From Dehalococcoidales bacterium (GTDB lineage Bacteria; Chloroflexota; Dehalococcoidia; Dehalococcoidales; RBG-16-60-22), in the NCBI GenBank assembly GCA_016783105.1, contig JADHXF010000002.1, forward strand, positions 7,659 through 71,658: a stretch of 64,000 nucleotides of DNA, read 5' to 3'. Made by a program: the position numbers and the translations under genes. Of the stretch, positions 51,955-60,421 are shown piece by piece. The notes below the pieces were generated by a model, which saw only the letters and a program-made list of their open reading frames with translations, had not been told where the DNA came from and did not search any database. Numbering within the stretch: the stretch's first letter is position 1; each line of letters opens with the position of its first letter.

Positions 51955-51966
51955 ATTGTATACATT
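51955..51966. promoter_or_regulatory. Second GntR-type operator
   Basis: ATTGTATACATT shares the perfect TGTATACA core with the operator at 51891. The centres are 64 bp apart, about six helical turns, which would suit DNA looping by a GntR dimer pair. Confidence 0.5.
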
Positions 51967-52231
51967 ATTAACTGCTGGCAAATCAGGGAGGTTCTTTAAG
52001 AATATTACAGGGGCCGAAATGGAAACAGGTTATTTCGGTCGGTGTTAATCCCACGCGTATCGGTAGTGATTTTCCACTTGACATCAGTGGCATAATTTAG
52101 CTAACATACCTTCAAAGAGGCCATGAGGAAAGTATTTCTCGCTCTTTATTTGACGTCTTTTAGCACCACCCGCTTAAAACTCGGTCTGAACTGCCTTATT
52201 TCCCGGAACGATAAATGTAGGAGTAGGTATA
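51967..52231. other. Gap upstream of the phosphate genes
   Basis: No gene is visible. TTGACA (52079-52084), 18 bases and TAACAT suggests a plus-strand promoter for the DUF47-PiT pair. An AGGAG ribosome site lies just before the TTG start at 52232. No perfect Pho box was recognised. Confidence 0.4.
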
Positions 52232-52861
52232 TTGGTTAAATTTTCACTCTTGCCCAGGGGAAAAATATTTTTTGAGCTATACCAGGAAAGTGCGGAAAAC
52301 ATGGTCAGGACCGCTGAGTTGATGAAGGAAATGGTGGATAGCTGGGAAAATATTGAGCAAAAGGTTGAGCAAATAGACGAATATGAACATGTAGGCGACA
52401 ATATCACGCACCGCATTATCGAGCTTCTACATCGTACTTTCGTTACGCCGTTTGACCAGGAGGATATGGCACTTCTGGCCCATTCCCTGGATGACATCGT
52501 GGACCTGATTCATGCCGCGGCCGTGGCCATGCTTATCTATAAAATAGAGTCTCCCAAAGAAGGAGCCAAAGACCTGGCCAGCATCATAGTGACCGCTTCA
52601 AAGGAAGTGGAAGTGGCTTTAAGACAGATACGCAGTCAGCCCAAACTGAAGCAGGTTTTGCCGCACTGCATAGAGATTAACCGACTGGAAAACGCGGCCG
52701 ATAAAGTCTTCCGTAGCGCCATGGCGGAACTGTTTGATAATTGCAGCAATACCGCCGACATAATAAAATGGCGCGAGATTCTGGAGCACATGGAGGGCGC
52801 GACCGACCGGTGTGAGGATGTGGCCAATGTCCTGGAAGGGGTAGCGCTCAAGCATGCCTGA
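52232..52861 (+). CDS. DUF47/PhoU-like Pit accessory protein
   Basis: A 209-residue helical PhoU-like protein of the DUF47 family, nearly always encoded next to PiT transporters and thought to regulate phosphate uptake. The family ExxHxGDxxxH pattern appears as EYEHVGDNITH near residue 50, with a later NRLENAADKVFR and ATDRCEDVANVLEG repeat near 150 and 190, both metal-binding type. Start is TTG at 52232. It overlaps the transporter gene by eight bases. Confidence 0.92.
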   Translation: MVKFSLLPRGKIFFELYQESAENMVRTAELMKEMVDSWENIEQKVEQIDEYEHVGDNITHRIIELLHRTFVTPFDQEDMALLAHSLDDIVDLIHAAAVAMLIYKIESPKEGAKDLASIIVTASKEVEVALRQIRSQPKLKQVLPHCIEINRLENAADKVFRSAMAELFDNCSNTADIIKWREILEHMEGATDRCEDVANVLEGVALKHA

Positions 52862-53873
52862 TGCCTCTTTTCCGCTCCTTATTCTCGTCATTGTTCTGGC
52901 CATTGGTTTCGGGATTGTAAACGGTTTCAATGATGCCGCCAATGCTATTGCTCCGGCTATTGGCACCCGGGCTCTCTCGCCACAAAGAGCGCTAATCGTA
53001 GCCGTGATTGCCAATTTTTTAGGTGCCGCCACCGGCACCGCTGTGGCACACACGATTGGCAAGGGCATCATCATCCAGGAAGTAATCTCCTATCAAACGA
53101 TTATTGCGGCACTGATTTCCATAATAGTCTGGGGATGGTTTGCGACGTGGCTGGGCCTGCCCATCAGCATTCATCACGGGTTCATTGCCGGCCTGGCGGC
53201 GGCCGGAATGGCGGTAGCGGGTAGCGACGCGGTGGTATGGGGAGTCATGCAGCGCGTGCTCTCCGCCGTAGTTATCGCCCCCGCGCTGGGCTTCACCGGT
53301 GGTTTTATCGTCATGCTTGGCCTTTTCTGGATTTTGCAAAAAAGCCGACGTGACCGCATGCGCCGCTTTTTCAGCCGAATGCAGTACCTCAGTACCTTCT
53401 TTATGGCCTACAGCCATGGCAAGAACGACGGCCAGATGCCCATTGGTGTTATTACCATGGCTCTGGTTATTTACTATAACGATGTTAGCATCTGGGACCG
53501 CCTGTCGTTATTGAACTCGGACACGTGGTGGGTGATTGTTATCTCCGCAATGGCGATAAGCTTCGGCATCGCTCTGGGTGGTCGGCGGGTCATCAAGACA
53601 GTTGGTATGAGGATGACGAACCTGCGGCCCGTTCAGGGATTCACCGCTCATTTAGCCGCGGCGTCAGTAATTGAAACCGCATCACATCTGGGCATTCCGG
53701 TCAGCACTACCCATTGTGTCAGCGCTTCGGTAATGGGGGTGGGGTCAACGCGGCGTTTTTCCGCAGTGCGCTGGGGAATCGCCGGCAATATCATGATTGC
53801 CTGGATACTCACTTTTCCCATTTGCGGTATCCTGGGTTATGTCTTCACCCTGTTGCTCAATATGTTATTCTGA
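52854..53873 (+). CDS. Inorganic phosphate transporter, PiT family
   Basis: A 339-residue membrane protein with about nine to ten hydrophobic segments. The two PiT signatures are present: GFNDAANAIAPAIGTRAL near residue 24 and, in the second half, FMAYSHGKNDGQMPIGV near 183; the ISTTHC region (VSTTHCVSAS) is near 283. It moves phosphate with a cation. Encoded with its DUF47 partner and ended by a bidirectional terminator. Confidence 0.93.
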   Translation: MPDASFPLLILVIVLAIGFGIVNGFNDAANAIAPAIGTRALSPQRALIVAVIANFLGAATGTAVAHTIGKGIIIQEVISYQTIIAALISIIVWGWFATWLGLPISIHHGFIAGLAAAGMAVAGSDAVVWGVMQRVLSAVVIAPALGFTGGFIVMLGLFWILQKSRRDRMRRFFSRMQYLSTFFMAYSHGKNDGQMPIGVITMALVIYYNDVSIWDRLSLLNSDTWWVIVISAMAISFGIALGGRRVIKTVGMRMTNLRPVQGFTAHLAAASVIETASHLGIPVSTTHCVSASVMGVGSTRRFSAVRWGIAGNIMIAWILTFPICGILGYVFTLLLNMLF

Positions 53874-53920
53874 GCCCGCGACAAAAAGGCATTTTGGTAC
53901 AGGTTGTGATTTACAAATAG

Positions 53921-53946
53921 AAAAGGGGACGTTTACGTCCCCTTTT
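53921..53946. terminator. Bidirectional intrinsic terminator
   Basis: AAAAGGGGACG-TTTA-CGTCCCCTTTT: eleven-base arms with A- and T-runs on both sides. It can end both the PiT transcript and the convergent minus-strand gene at 53969. Confidence 0.85.
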
Positions 53947-53968
53947 CTATAATTTAAGAGCTGAATGG

Positions 53969-54316
53969 CTAATTTTTTCTTATTTCTTCGATACTCACTT
54001 CACCATTGTTGGAAATGTAGCCTTTATATAACAGTAAATCAGGATATTTATACAGGTCATTATATTCTCTTATGGACAAATTCTGGTTAGAAGCTCGTGC
54101 CTGGTCGTAAATAAAGATTGAGTCCGTTTTGGACTTGTTGGAAATAAGTCTGCGTCGGACATACCATAAGCGCAGCAGGTCCTTGGGAAGCAAATGATAT
54201 TTCGTTTCCAGGATGTCCAGCACATTTGTCGGCCAGTGTTTGTCGCTATGCCTACCCATAAACCGATGTAATTGTGTGGATACTTTAGTGAGCCCGGTTT
54301 TAAACTTATTAACCAT
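53969..54316 (-). CDS. Hypothetical protein
   Basis: I do not recognise this 115-residue, AT-rich protein. It is basic at the N-terminus, has a central leucine/arginine-rich helix (KDLLRLWYVRRRL) and no cysteine, signal peptide or membrane segment. It reads away from the AT-rich gap and is terminated by the shared hairpin at 53921. Codon use and base composition differ from the phosphate genes next to it, which suggests acquisition. It could be a DNA-associated or regulatory protein, but nothing proves this. Confidence 0.55.
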   Translation of the reverse strand: MVNKFKTGLTKVSTQLHRFMGRHSDKHWPTNVLDILETKYHLLPKDLLRLWYVRRRLISNKSKTDSIFIYDQARASNQNLSIREYNDLYKYPDLLLYKGYISNNGEVSIEEIRKN

Positions 54317-54724
54317 TGCTTCCCTCGAGCGATAGTTTATTATTTTATTTATGGCCTTTATTGTAAGAAAATCATTAGTCTTGATTATGCGTATATTATT
54401 TTATGTGGTTGTCATGTATTGTACATTATGAAACCATATATATGAAAACCACTACAGGAATAATAATTCAGATATAATAAATTGTCAATACCTTTGAGTA
54501 GTGCTTAAGTACTGGTTATTAAATATTAGCATTCTGAACTTAATCTGTGGGAAATAATATTGTAAATATGCAGGGCAGGAAAAAATTAGCATTAAAAGAC
54601 TTGCAAAGTTGATAATTATATGTTATAAAAAAACGTTGCATTAATTTGCATGAATTAATATTATTGATTACTTATTCCAATTAATATATATTTACTTATA
54701 ATTCATTACCAGGTCGGGTAAGAA
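54317..54724. other. AT-rich intergenic region
   Basis: About 75% A+T with no credible gene. It holds several short palindromes (AGTGCTTAAGTACT near 54500, TTAATT-TGCATG-AATTAA near 54640) and a TATAAT box at 54697-54702 that may start the winged-helix gene. The composition and dyads suggest a regulatory region for the flanking divergent genes. Confidence 0.5.
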
Positions 54725-55027
54725 ATGCAGAAGTTCAGATTTTTTACAAATCACGCTTTAGTGCTCAGCCACATAGCACGTCAATCCCGCATTACGGCGA
54801 GAGAGCTGTCGGATATTATTGGCATCTCGGAAAGAGCGACCCATAATATCATAGGTGACCTGCTCGAGGCAGAATATATAACCAAAAAACGTGAGGGAAG
54901 ACGGAACCGGTATGGAGTTAATCCGGACCGCTCCATCAGTTCCGCCGGCTGGGAAGATACGGCAGCCGGTTATCTATTGGAAGCAATCGGCTGGCGGAAG
55001 CGGGGACGACCGCGTAAAGTCAGTTAA
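54725..55027 (+). CDS. Winged-helix regulator with C-terminal AT-hook
   Basis: A 100-residue DNA-binding protein. Residues 10-70 form a MarR-like winged helix (ITARELSDIIGISERATHNIIGDLLEAEYITKKREGRRNRYGV); the C-terminus ends KRGRPRKVS, a classic AT-hook core (GRP flanked by basic residues). The hook would bind the minor groove of AT-rich DNA, and the gene lies next to a 400-bp AT-rich segment. No ligand domain is present. A ribosome site is weak. Confidence 0.78.
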   Translation: MQKFRFFTNHALVLSHIARQSRITARELSDIIGISERATHNIIGDLLEAEYITKKREGRRNRYGVNPDRSISSAGWEDTAAGYLLEAIGWRKRGRPRKVS

Positions 55028-55083
55028 GGCTGCCTGCCCACCATGTTTACGGTACAATACCTGATATACGCTTTAACCAATAG

Positions 55084-55851
55084 TTAACCCATCAGATTGG
55101 TTCTGCCGCCATTGCAGGCGATAATCTCAGCCGTGATGAAGGCAGAATCGTCCGACGCCAGAAACAGCGCCAGATGGGCGATCTCTTCAACAGTGCCCAG
55201 TCTTCCCAGAACGGCGGCGCTTTTACCTGTTTCGATGAATTTCTCCACCTGTTCTGGTGTCCTGCTGGCATAAGTCAGTGGTGTTAGAATTCGTCCGGGA
55301 GCGATGGCGTTGACATTTATTCCGTAGGGACCGAACTCGCGAGCACATGCCTTGGTAAACGCGTTAACGCCGGTTTTTGAAGCTGCATAGGCTGCCTGCC
55401 CCGGTTCATTGGCTCCCATTGAGGCTGTCGAGGATATATTTATAATTTTCCCACCCTTCTGTTTGGCCATGTGCCTGGCTACAGCCTGGGTGCAGAAGAA
55501 GAGGCCTTTGAGGTTGGTATCAAGTATCAGATTCCAGGTATCTTCGGTTAAATCGAGTACTGGCGTGGGACGGTTGGTGCCGGCATTGTTCACCAGAATG
55601 TCAATCCGTCCAAATTCATCAATTACCTTCTGCACCATATTATCTACATCTTTCTTGACACGTACATCCATAGCCATCGCCATAGAATCCCTGCCCAGCG
55701 CTATTACCTCGTCGCGCACCTTCTCGATATTCTGGATATTTCGACTGCAAATGGCGATGTCAGCCCCGGCGCGGGCAAATTCCAGAGCAATGGCTTTCCC
55801 TATACCGGTGCCGCCGCCGGTAACAACGGCTTTTTTCCCTTCCAGTTTCAT
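55084..55851 (-). CDS. Short-chain dehydrogenase/reductase
   Basis: A 255-residue classical SDR. Cofactor loop TGGGTGIGKA, NNAG near residue 90, and the catalytic Ser-Tyr-Lys (ISSTASMG, then YAASK near 160) are all present. The residue after the second beta strand is CSRN, with an Arg that would fit NADP. FabG-like and 3-oxo acid reductases share this profile; the substrate cannot be told. Confidence 0.9.
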   Translation of the reverse strand: MKLEGKKAVVTGGGTGIGKAIALEFARAGADIAICSRNIQNIEKVRDEVIALGRDSMAMAMDVRVKKDVDNMVQKVIDEFGRIDILVNNAGTNRPTPVLDLTEDTWNLILDTNLKGLFFCTQAVARHMAKQKGGKIINISSTASMGANEPGQAAYAASKTGVNAFTKACAREFGPYGINVNAIAPGRILTPLTYASRTPEQVEKFIETGKSAAVLGRLGTVEEIAHLALFLASDDSAFITAEIIACNGGRTNLMG

Positions 55852-56066
55852 TGCGGTTACTCCTTAAAGTATAGATTGTCTTCAGGAAGATGGGCTAATA
55901 TTACTCACTGGAGATGAGGTGATTTTATCATTACGTCGCTGAAGAAGCAATTGGTATCTCGGCTTATAACTATCATGCTACAATGATATGGATATTATCA
56001 GGAGCGTAGAGAAAACAAGATAAATGTCTATCAGAGCGAGGTATTTCAGGATAAAGGAGGCAGACC

Positions 56067-56316
56067 ATGTTGAAACTTTGGAAAGACGAAAAAGGCGTAT
56101 CCGTGGTCCTGGCATATGAAAGATGTCCCTTATTACCGTGTACATTGCTGTCACTGGGCTGAGCTCGTACCCATGAAATCAACTGGAATTCCAATTCGGA
56201 TTACCGAGTATGACCCTGACCCCGATGCTCCCTGCCGGTTTTATTTCTATAAAAAACCGGAATTAATAGCGGAGAAATATTACAGGAGGATTGGTCTGGA
56301 AAAACCACGTAAGTAA
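56067..56316 (+). pseudogene. Small Cys-rich protein gene with +1 frameshift
   Basis: A perfect AAAGGAGG site precedes ATG 56067, but that frame stops after 31 codons (56162). Omitting one base at the CCCT within 56127-56130 joins it to the frame that runs to 56316, giving YERCPYYRVHCCHWAEL, a sensible cysteine/histidine-rich continuation, and an about 82-residue product ending in RIGLEKPRK. The second frame alone has an ATG at 56116 without a ribosome site. It is either a frameshift mutation, a sequencing error or programmed +1 shifting at CCC-U. Function unknown. Confidence 0.5.
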
Positions 56317-56346
56317 CACTGGCCGCAGGCTATTGAGAGATAGACC

Positions 56347-56598
56347 ATGGAAGAGAGTGAACAGAAAAGCGCTGAGCAGCTCTGGAAAGAACTGCTTGAT
56401 ATTGTTGAAAGACAACTGGAAGTAAATACGCAGCTGAAAGATGTTATCGGGTCGGTTACTGGTGCCTCATCCAGTAAAAAGGAAGCCATTTTGACCGATG
56501 AAGTGGCCAATAGAGTACAGGACCTTTTCATCGAGTTTGAAGCGTTGCTGGCCGAGGAACGGGCTGTCTTTCACAGTTTATTCAAGACGGAAGGGTGA
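56347..56598 (+). CDS. Small coiled-coil protein, unknown
   Basis: An 83-residue, acidic, almost wholly helical protein (EQLWKELLDIVERQLEVNTQLKDV and EVANRVQDLFIEFEALLAEE). Heptad-like leucines suggest a coiled coil or four-helix dimer. No conserved catalytic residue is visible. It is the second of three small plus-strand genes between the SDR and the LuxR regulator. I do not recognise the family. Confidence 0.6.
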   Translation: MEESEQKSAEQLWKELLDIVERQLEVNTQLKDVIGSVTGASSSKKEAILTDEVANRVQDLFIEFEALLAEERAVFHSLFKTEG

Positions 56599-56683
56599 TG
56601 GCTGGTCAGCGACAATGTCATGGCTTGACTATGCCGATACATTCCAAAAAGCTATCGTATGAAGATGAAGGAGGTGAAACCTG

Positions 56684-56887
56684 ATGTCTGAGAAACAACA
56701 ACGTACCATACTGGAGCTGTGGCCGGTGATTAAAGAAGACATGGAGAAGTTCGTATCAGACCGGCCCGGCTGGTTTATCAATGCTCTGCAAAAGGCGCTG
56801 GAGAAAAAAGGGAGCGAGGGCTGGAAAGACGTGGAAACGGTAATCAATATGTTACAGTTCCTCAAAGATACCGAAGTTGAATATTGA
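56684..56887 (+). CDS. Small helical protein, unknown
   Basis: A 67-residue protein, ATG behind GGAGGTGAAACCTG. Tryptophans (LELWPVIKEDM, RPGWFINAL, SEGWKDV) and amphipathic helices give it a compact helical look. No family recognised. Third of three small genes with good ribosome sites at 56067, 56347 and 56684; the set may be one transcript from a TGCTACAAT -10 box near 55979. Confidence 0.6.
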   Translation: MSEKQQRTILELWPVIKEDMEKFVSDRPGWFINALQKALEKKGSEGWKDVETVINMLQFLKDTEVEY

Positions 56888-56973
56888 AGAGACGGTATAT
56901 CTTCAATGAATTATAAAGGTCGATAGGACCGGGTCATGCCGCAGTCCTGAGTTGATATGGGAAGTCCCGGTTT

Positions 56974-57873
56974 CTATTTTTCCTCCCACATGCTCGATTG
57001 CAGGAAAGTCGCGAGATTAACATCCTGGTTGGTTATCTTGAGTTTGCGCCGGATGTTTTCCCGGTGGTGGTTGATGGTGGCCTCGGATACGCCCCGCGTC
57101 TCGGCGATTTCTTTGGTGTGCATTCCGATCCGGATCATATTGCAAATGGCGATTTCGGTCGGCGTCATCGCATGGTAGGAACGGGACAGTTGACTGATGA
57201 ACGGCGAGGTGATTTCTTCGAGGTTAGTCTGGAGCATATCCACATATTTCCCCTGGGCCGGGGGCAGTTGCAAGGCCAGGGCGTGCAGAATCGGCATCAG
57301 GATTTTTTCGACGTTCATTCTAATGTCGCGGTGGATTTCCTCTTTCTCCTGCTCAATACGGGCCAGGACCGTCCGCAGGGCGGTGTTTGACTCCTGCAAA
57401 GCTTCGCGCTCCAGGGCCAGCTGCTGGTTGGTCTCCTGCAATTCCAACTCCGCCGATATACGGGTGGCAATGGTGCCTATCTGCTCGGCCACCGCGTCCA
57501 GCAGAGCGCGTTCTTCTGTGAGAAAAGGACCTTCATCAGCCGGCGGGCATTCTTCCAGGTAGAAAATGCCGACCTCACCCACCGCCTCATGATACATGTA
57601 AATCCGCGACGTCTGCCGCCAGTTGGTCACTTTGAATCTGTCGCTCTTGTAGGTTTTTTCCTTGAAGAGTATACGGGCGCAGGTAATTCCCGGATACTGC
57701 CATGAATAGGGTAAGAAGTTCACAAGCTCCTGCAGCAGACCGTCAAGGGAGTGCAGATTGCGCTCGGCTAACTGGGAAACCCCGTAAAGGCAGTTCAATT
57801 CCTTGATGCGCTCACGCAGCGCGAGTTCTACCTTGTAAGGCTCGGTTTCGTTGGAAAACGGGATTCGCCACAA
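56974..57873 (-). CDS. GAF-like sensor with LuxR-type DNA-binding domain
   Basis: A 299-residue regulator from TTG 57873. The first 150 residues look like a GAF sensor domain, followed by a coiled coil (ELELQETNQQLALEREALQESNTALRTVLARIEQEKEE) and a LuxR helix-turn-helix near 235-290 (LTxxE-like MTPTEIAICNMIRIGMHTKEIAETRGVSEATINHHRENIRRKL). The reading frame stays open to about 57972 without a stop or common start codon; a GGGAGG lies at 57955-57960, so the true start may be a rare codon further upstream. It is divergent from the nuoEFG-like genes and may control them. Confidence 0.8.
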   Translation of the reverse strand: MWRIPFSNETEPYKVELALRERIKELNCLYGVSQLAERNLHSLDGLLQELVNFLPYSWQYPGITCARILFKEKTYKSDRFKVTNWRQTSRIYMYHEAVGEVGIFYLEECPPADEGPFLTEERALLDAVAEQIGTIATRISAELELQETNQQLALEREALQESNTALRTVLARIEQEKEEIHRDIRMNVEKILMPILHALALQLPPAQGKYVDMLQTNLEEITSPFISQLSRSYHAMTPTEIAICNMIRIGMHTKEIAETRGVSEATINHHRENIRRKLKITNQDVNLATFLQSSMWEEK

Positions 57874-58075
57874 AAGAGCCAGGTCTTTCGAGGAAAAAGG
57901 CAGATGCCGACCGTCGATTGGAGACGGAGGATTTTCTTTATTTCCTATCAGATTCCTCCCTCTGACTGCCTATTTTTAGTAGGCACTATGGGTGTACTAT
58001 TCCCGTATTTACATCATTGATACTAGCATTTATCTTAAGAATAATCAAGCAGACTCTCGATCGAAGGAGGTTAAC

Positions 58076-58567
58076 ATGCCGCCCCAAACGCTCGCTCAAA
58101 TCCTGAAAGGACGCTGCAGTCAACCGAATCAGCTCATTGAAGTGCTCCAGGACATTCAGGAGAAATACGGTTACATTTCCGAAGAGGCCATGCAGGCTGT
58201 GTCACGGGGTCTCGGTGTGCCGCTCATGGAAGTCTACCGGGTGGCTTCCTTTTATAAGGCCTTCCGGTTAAAGCCAGCCGGCAAGAACGTCCTCACCATG
58301 TGTATGGGCACGGCCTGTCACGTCCGGGGCGCCCGTCTTCTCCTCGACCAGGCCACCGGCCAGCTCGGCGTTAAACCGGGCGAGGTGACCCCCGACGGTC
58401 TTTTCTCCGTCGAGTGCGTCAACTGCCTGGGTGCTTGCGCGCTGGGACCGATCGTTACGGAAAATGGGTCCTATCATCACCACATGACGCCTGGGAAGCT
58501 TCGTAAACTGATCAAGACCCTTGGCCATCAGGAAACGGAGGATACTCAAAATGTCGAGGCTCAATAG
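58076..58567 (+). CDS. nuoE: NuoE-like [2Fe-2S] subunit
   Basis: A 163-residue thioredoxin-like subunit of NADH dehydrogenase or bifurcating hydrogenase type. I use ATG 58076 behind GAAGGAGG. The [2Fe-2S] ligands are CMGTAC near residue 83 and CVNCLGAC near 125, and the N-terminal IQEKYGYISEEAMQAVSRGLGVP helix pair is typical. It overlaps the nuoF-like gene by 17 bases and would pass electrons between NADH/FMN and the iron-sulfur chain. Confidence 0.92.
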   Translation: MPPQTLAQILKGRCSQPNQLIEVLQDIQEKYGYISEEAMQAVSRGLGVPLMEVYRVASFYKAFRLKPAGKNVLTMCMGTACHVRGARLLLDQATGQLGVKPGEVTPDGLFSVECVNCLGACALGPIVTENGSYHHHMTPGKLRKLIKTLGHQETEDTQNVEAQ

Positions 58568-60404
58568 TTTCCGTGAACTGGAACACCTGCGCGAACGGCT
58601 CAGAGAGCAGCGGCAAAACATTGCCACTACGGTGATGGTATGCGGAGGGCCTGGCTGTCAGGCCTCGGGGTCCAGTGCCGTCATTGACGCGGTCAGGGAA
58701 GAATTATCCGGGCAGGGGCTGGACCCAAGCGTGCGCCTGTGCGTCACCGGCTGCCATGGCTTTTGTGAGCAGGGCCCCATCATCGTCATCGAGCCGGGCA
58801 ATATATTTTATTGTCACGTCTCGCCGGAGGATGCTTTCGAGATAGTATCCCAGACTGTGGTGAGGGGCGAGGTGATTGAACGGCTGCTTTACACGGACCC
58901 GGTTTCGGGCGAGAAAGTTCAGACCGAGTCGGAGGTCCCTTTTTACCGGGCGCAGGACCAGCAGCTACTGTCCCAGAACCGCATGGTTGACCCCTGCTCG
59001 ATAGAGGACTACATCGTGGCCGGTGGCTATTCCGCTCTCACCAAAGTGCTTAATGGCATGGCCCCGGAGGAGGTTATCAAGGAGATTAAATTATCGGGGC
59101 TGAGGGGACGCGGCGGCGGCGGCTTCCCGACGGGGCACAAGTGGAGCGAGTGTCAGGAGGCGCCCGGGGACGAGAAGTACGTCATCTGCAACGCAGACGA
59201 GGGTGACCCCGGGGCATATATGGACCGGGGCGTGCTCGAGGGCAACCCGCAACTGGTTTTAGAAGGCATGATGATCGGTGCCTGGGCTATCGGCGCTCAA
59301 AAGGGATACGTCTACGTCCGCAACGAATATCCGATCGCCGTCGAGCATTCACGAATCGCGGTCGAGCAGGCCCGCGAACTCGGCCTCCTCGGCGACAATA
59401 TACTGGGCTTTCCCTTCTCGTTCGACGTGGACATCGCCCGGGGTGGAGGGGCCTTTGTCTGCGGCGAATCAACGGCCCTCATGGCCTCTCTGGAAGGCGA
59501 AGTCGGCGAGCCCCGGCCCAAGGACGTCCACACCGTGGTGGACGGTCTTTATCACAAACCCACGACCCTCAATAACGTCGAGACCTGGGCCAACGTCCCG
59601 GCCATTATCTTGAACGGTTCATCCTGGTTTGCCTCGAAAGGAACTAGGGGGAGCAAGGGCACCAAAATCCTCGCTCTCACCGGTAAAATCAAGAACACCG
59701 GCCTGGTGGAAGTGGCCATGGGCACACCCATCCGCACGGTGGTGTTTGATATCGGCGGCGGCGGGGTCAACGGCAACCTAATCAAGGCGGTCCAGACCGG
59801 CGGACCATCGGGCGGGTGTCTGCCGGTGGATAAGTTCGACCTTGCCATCGACTTCGACGTGCTCTCCGAAGCCGGCTCCATGATTGGCTCGGGCGGCATG
59901 GTGGTGATGGATGAGGAGTCCTGCATGGTGGACGTGGCCAGGTATTTCCTTACCTTCCTGCAGGACGAGTCGTGCGGCAAGTGTGTGCCCTGTCGGCTGG
60001 GGGTTGACCGCATGCTCGAGATAATCACAGACATCACCGAAGGCCGTGGGAGACCGGAGCAGCTTGATCTCCTGGAGGAGCTGGCCGACACGGTTGCCCA
60101 GACTGCCCTGTGCGGGCTGGGCAAGACCGCACCCAATCCGGTGCTCTCCACCTTGCGTTACTTCCGCCCGGAGTACGAGGCGCACATCAGCGAAAAGAAA
60201 TGTCCGGCCGGGGTTTGCAAGGCTCTGATTACATACTCCATTGACCCGGACAAGTGCAATGGCTGCGGCGTCTGTCTGCGCGCGTGCGTGTACGGGGCTA
60301 TCACTGGCAGGAAAAAACAGGCGCATGTCATTGACGGCCAACTCTGTCAGAAATGCGGGATATGCCGAAGCGAGTGCAAGTTTGATGCGATTCGAGTCAT
60401 CTGA
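58551..60404 (+). CDS. nuoF: NuoF/HndC-like NADH-binding subunit
   Basis: A 617-residue flavoprotein from ATG 58551. Order of domains: N-terminal thioredoxin-like [2Fe-2S] domain (CGGPGCQASGS and CVTGCHGFC), FMN/NADH core (GLRGRGGGGFPTGHKW near 185), the [4Fe-4S] motif SCGKCVPCR near 470, and a C-terminal ferredoxin pair (CNGCGVCLRAC and CQKCGICRSEC). This is the HndC/HoxF-like layout of soluble NAD-linked and electron-bifurcating complexes rather than the shorter complex I subunit. It lies between nuoE- and nuoG-like genes. Confidence 0.93.
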   Translation: MSRLNSFRELEHLRERLREQRQNIATTVMVCGGPGCQASGSSAVIDAVREELSGQGLDPSVRLCVTGCHGFCEQGPIIVIEPGNIFYCHVSPEDAFEIVSQTVVRGEVIERLLYTDPVSGEKVQTESEVPFYRAQDQQLLSQNRMVDPCSIEDYIVAGGYSALTKVLNGMAPEEVIKEIKLSGLRGRGGGGFPTGHKWSECQEAPGDEKYVICNADEGDPGAYMDRGVLEGNPQLVLEGMMIGAWAIGAQKGYVYVRNEYPIAVEHSRIAVEQARELGLLGDNILGFPFSFDVDIARGGGAFVCGESTALMASLEGEVGEPRPKDVHTVVDGLYHKPTTLNNVETWANVPAIILNGSSWFASKGTRGSKGTKILALTGKIKNTGLVEVAMGTPIRTVVFDIGGGGVNGNLIKAVQTGGPSGGCLPVDKFDLAIDFDVLSEAGSMIGSGGMVVMDEESCMVDVARYFLTFLQDESCGKCVPCRLGVDRMLEIITDITEGRGRPEQLDLLEELADTVAQTALCGLGKTAPNPVLSTLRYFRPEYEAHISEKKCPAGVCKALITYSIDPDKCNGCGVCLRACVYGAITGRKKQAHVIDGQLCQKCGICRSECKFDAIRVI

Positions 60405-60421
60405 GAAAGCGAGGTGTCAAG

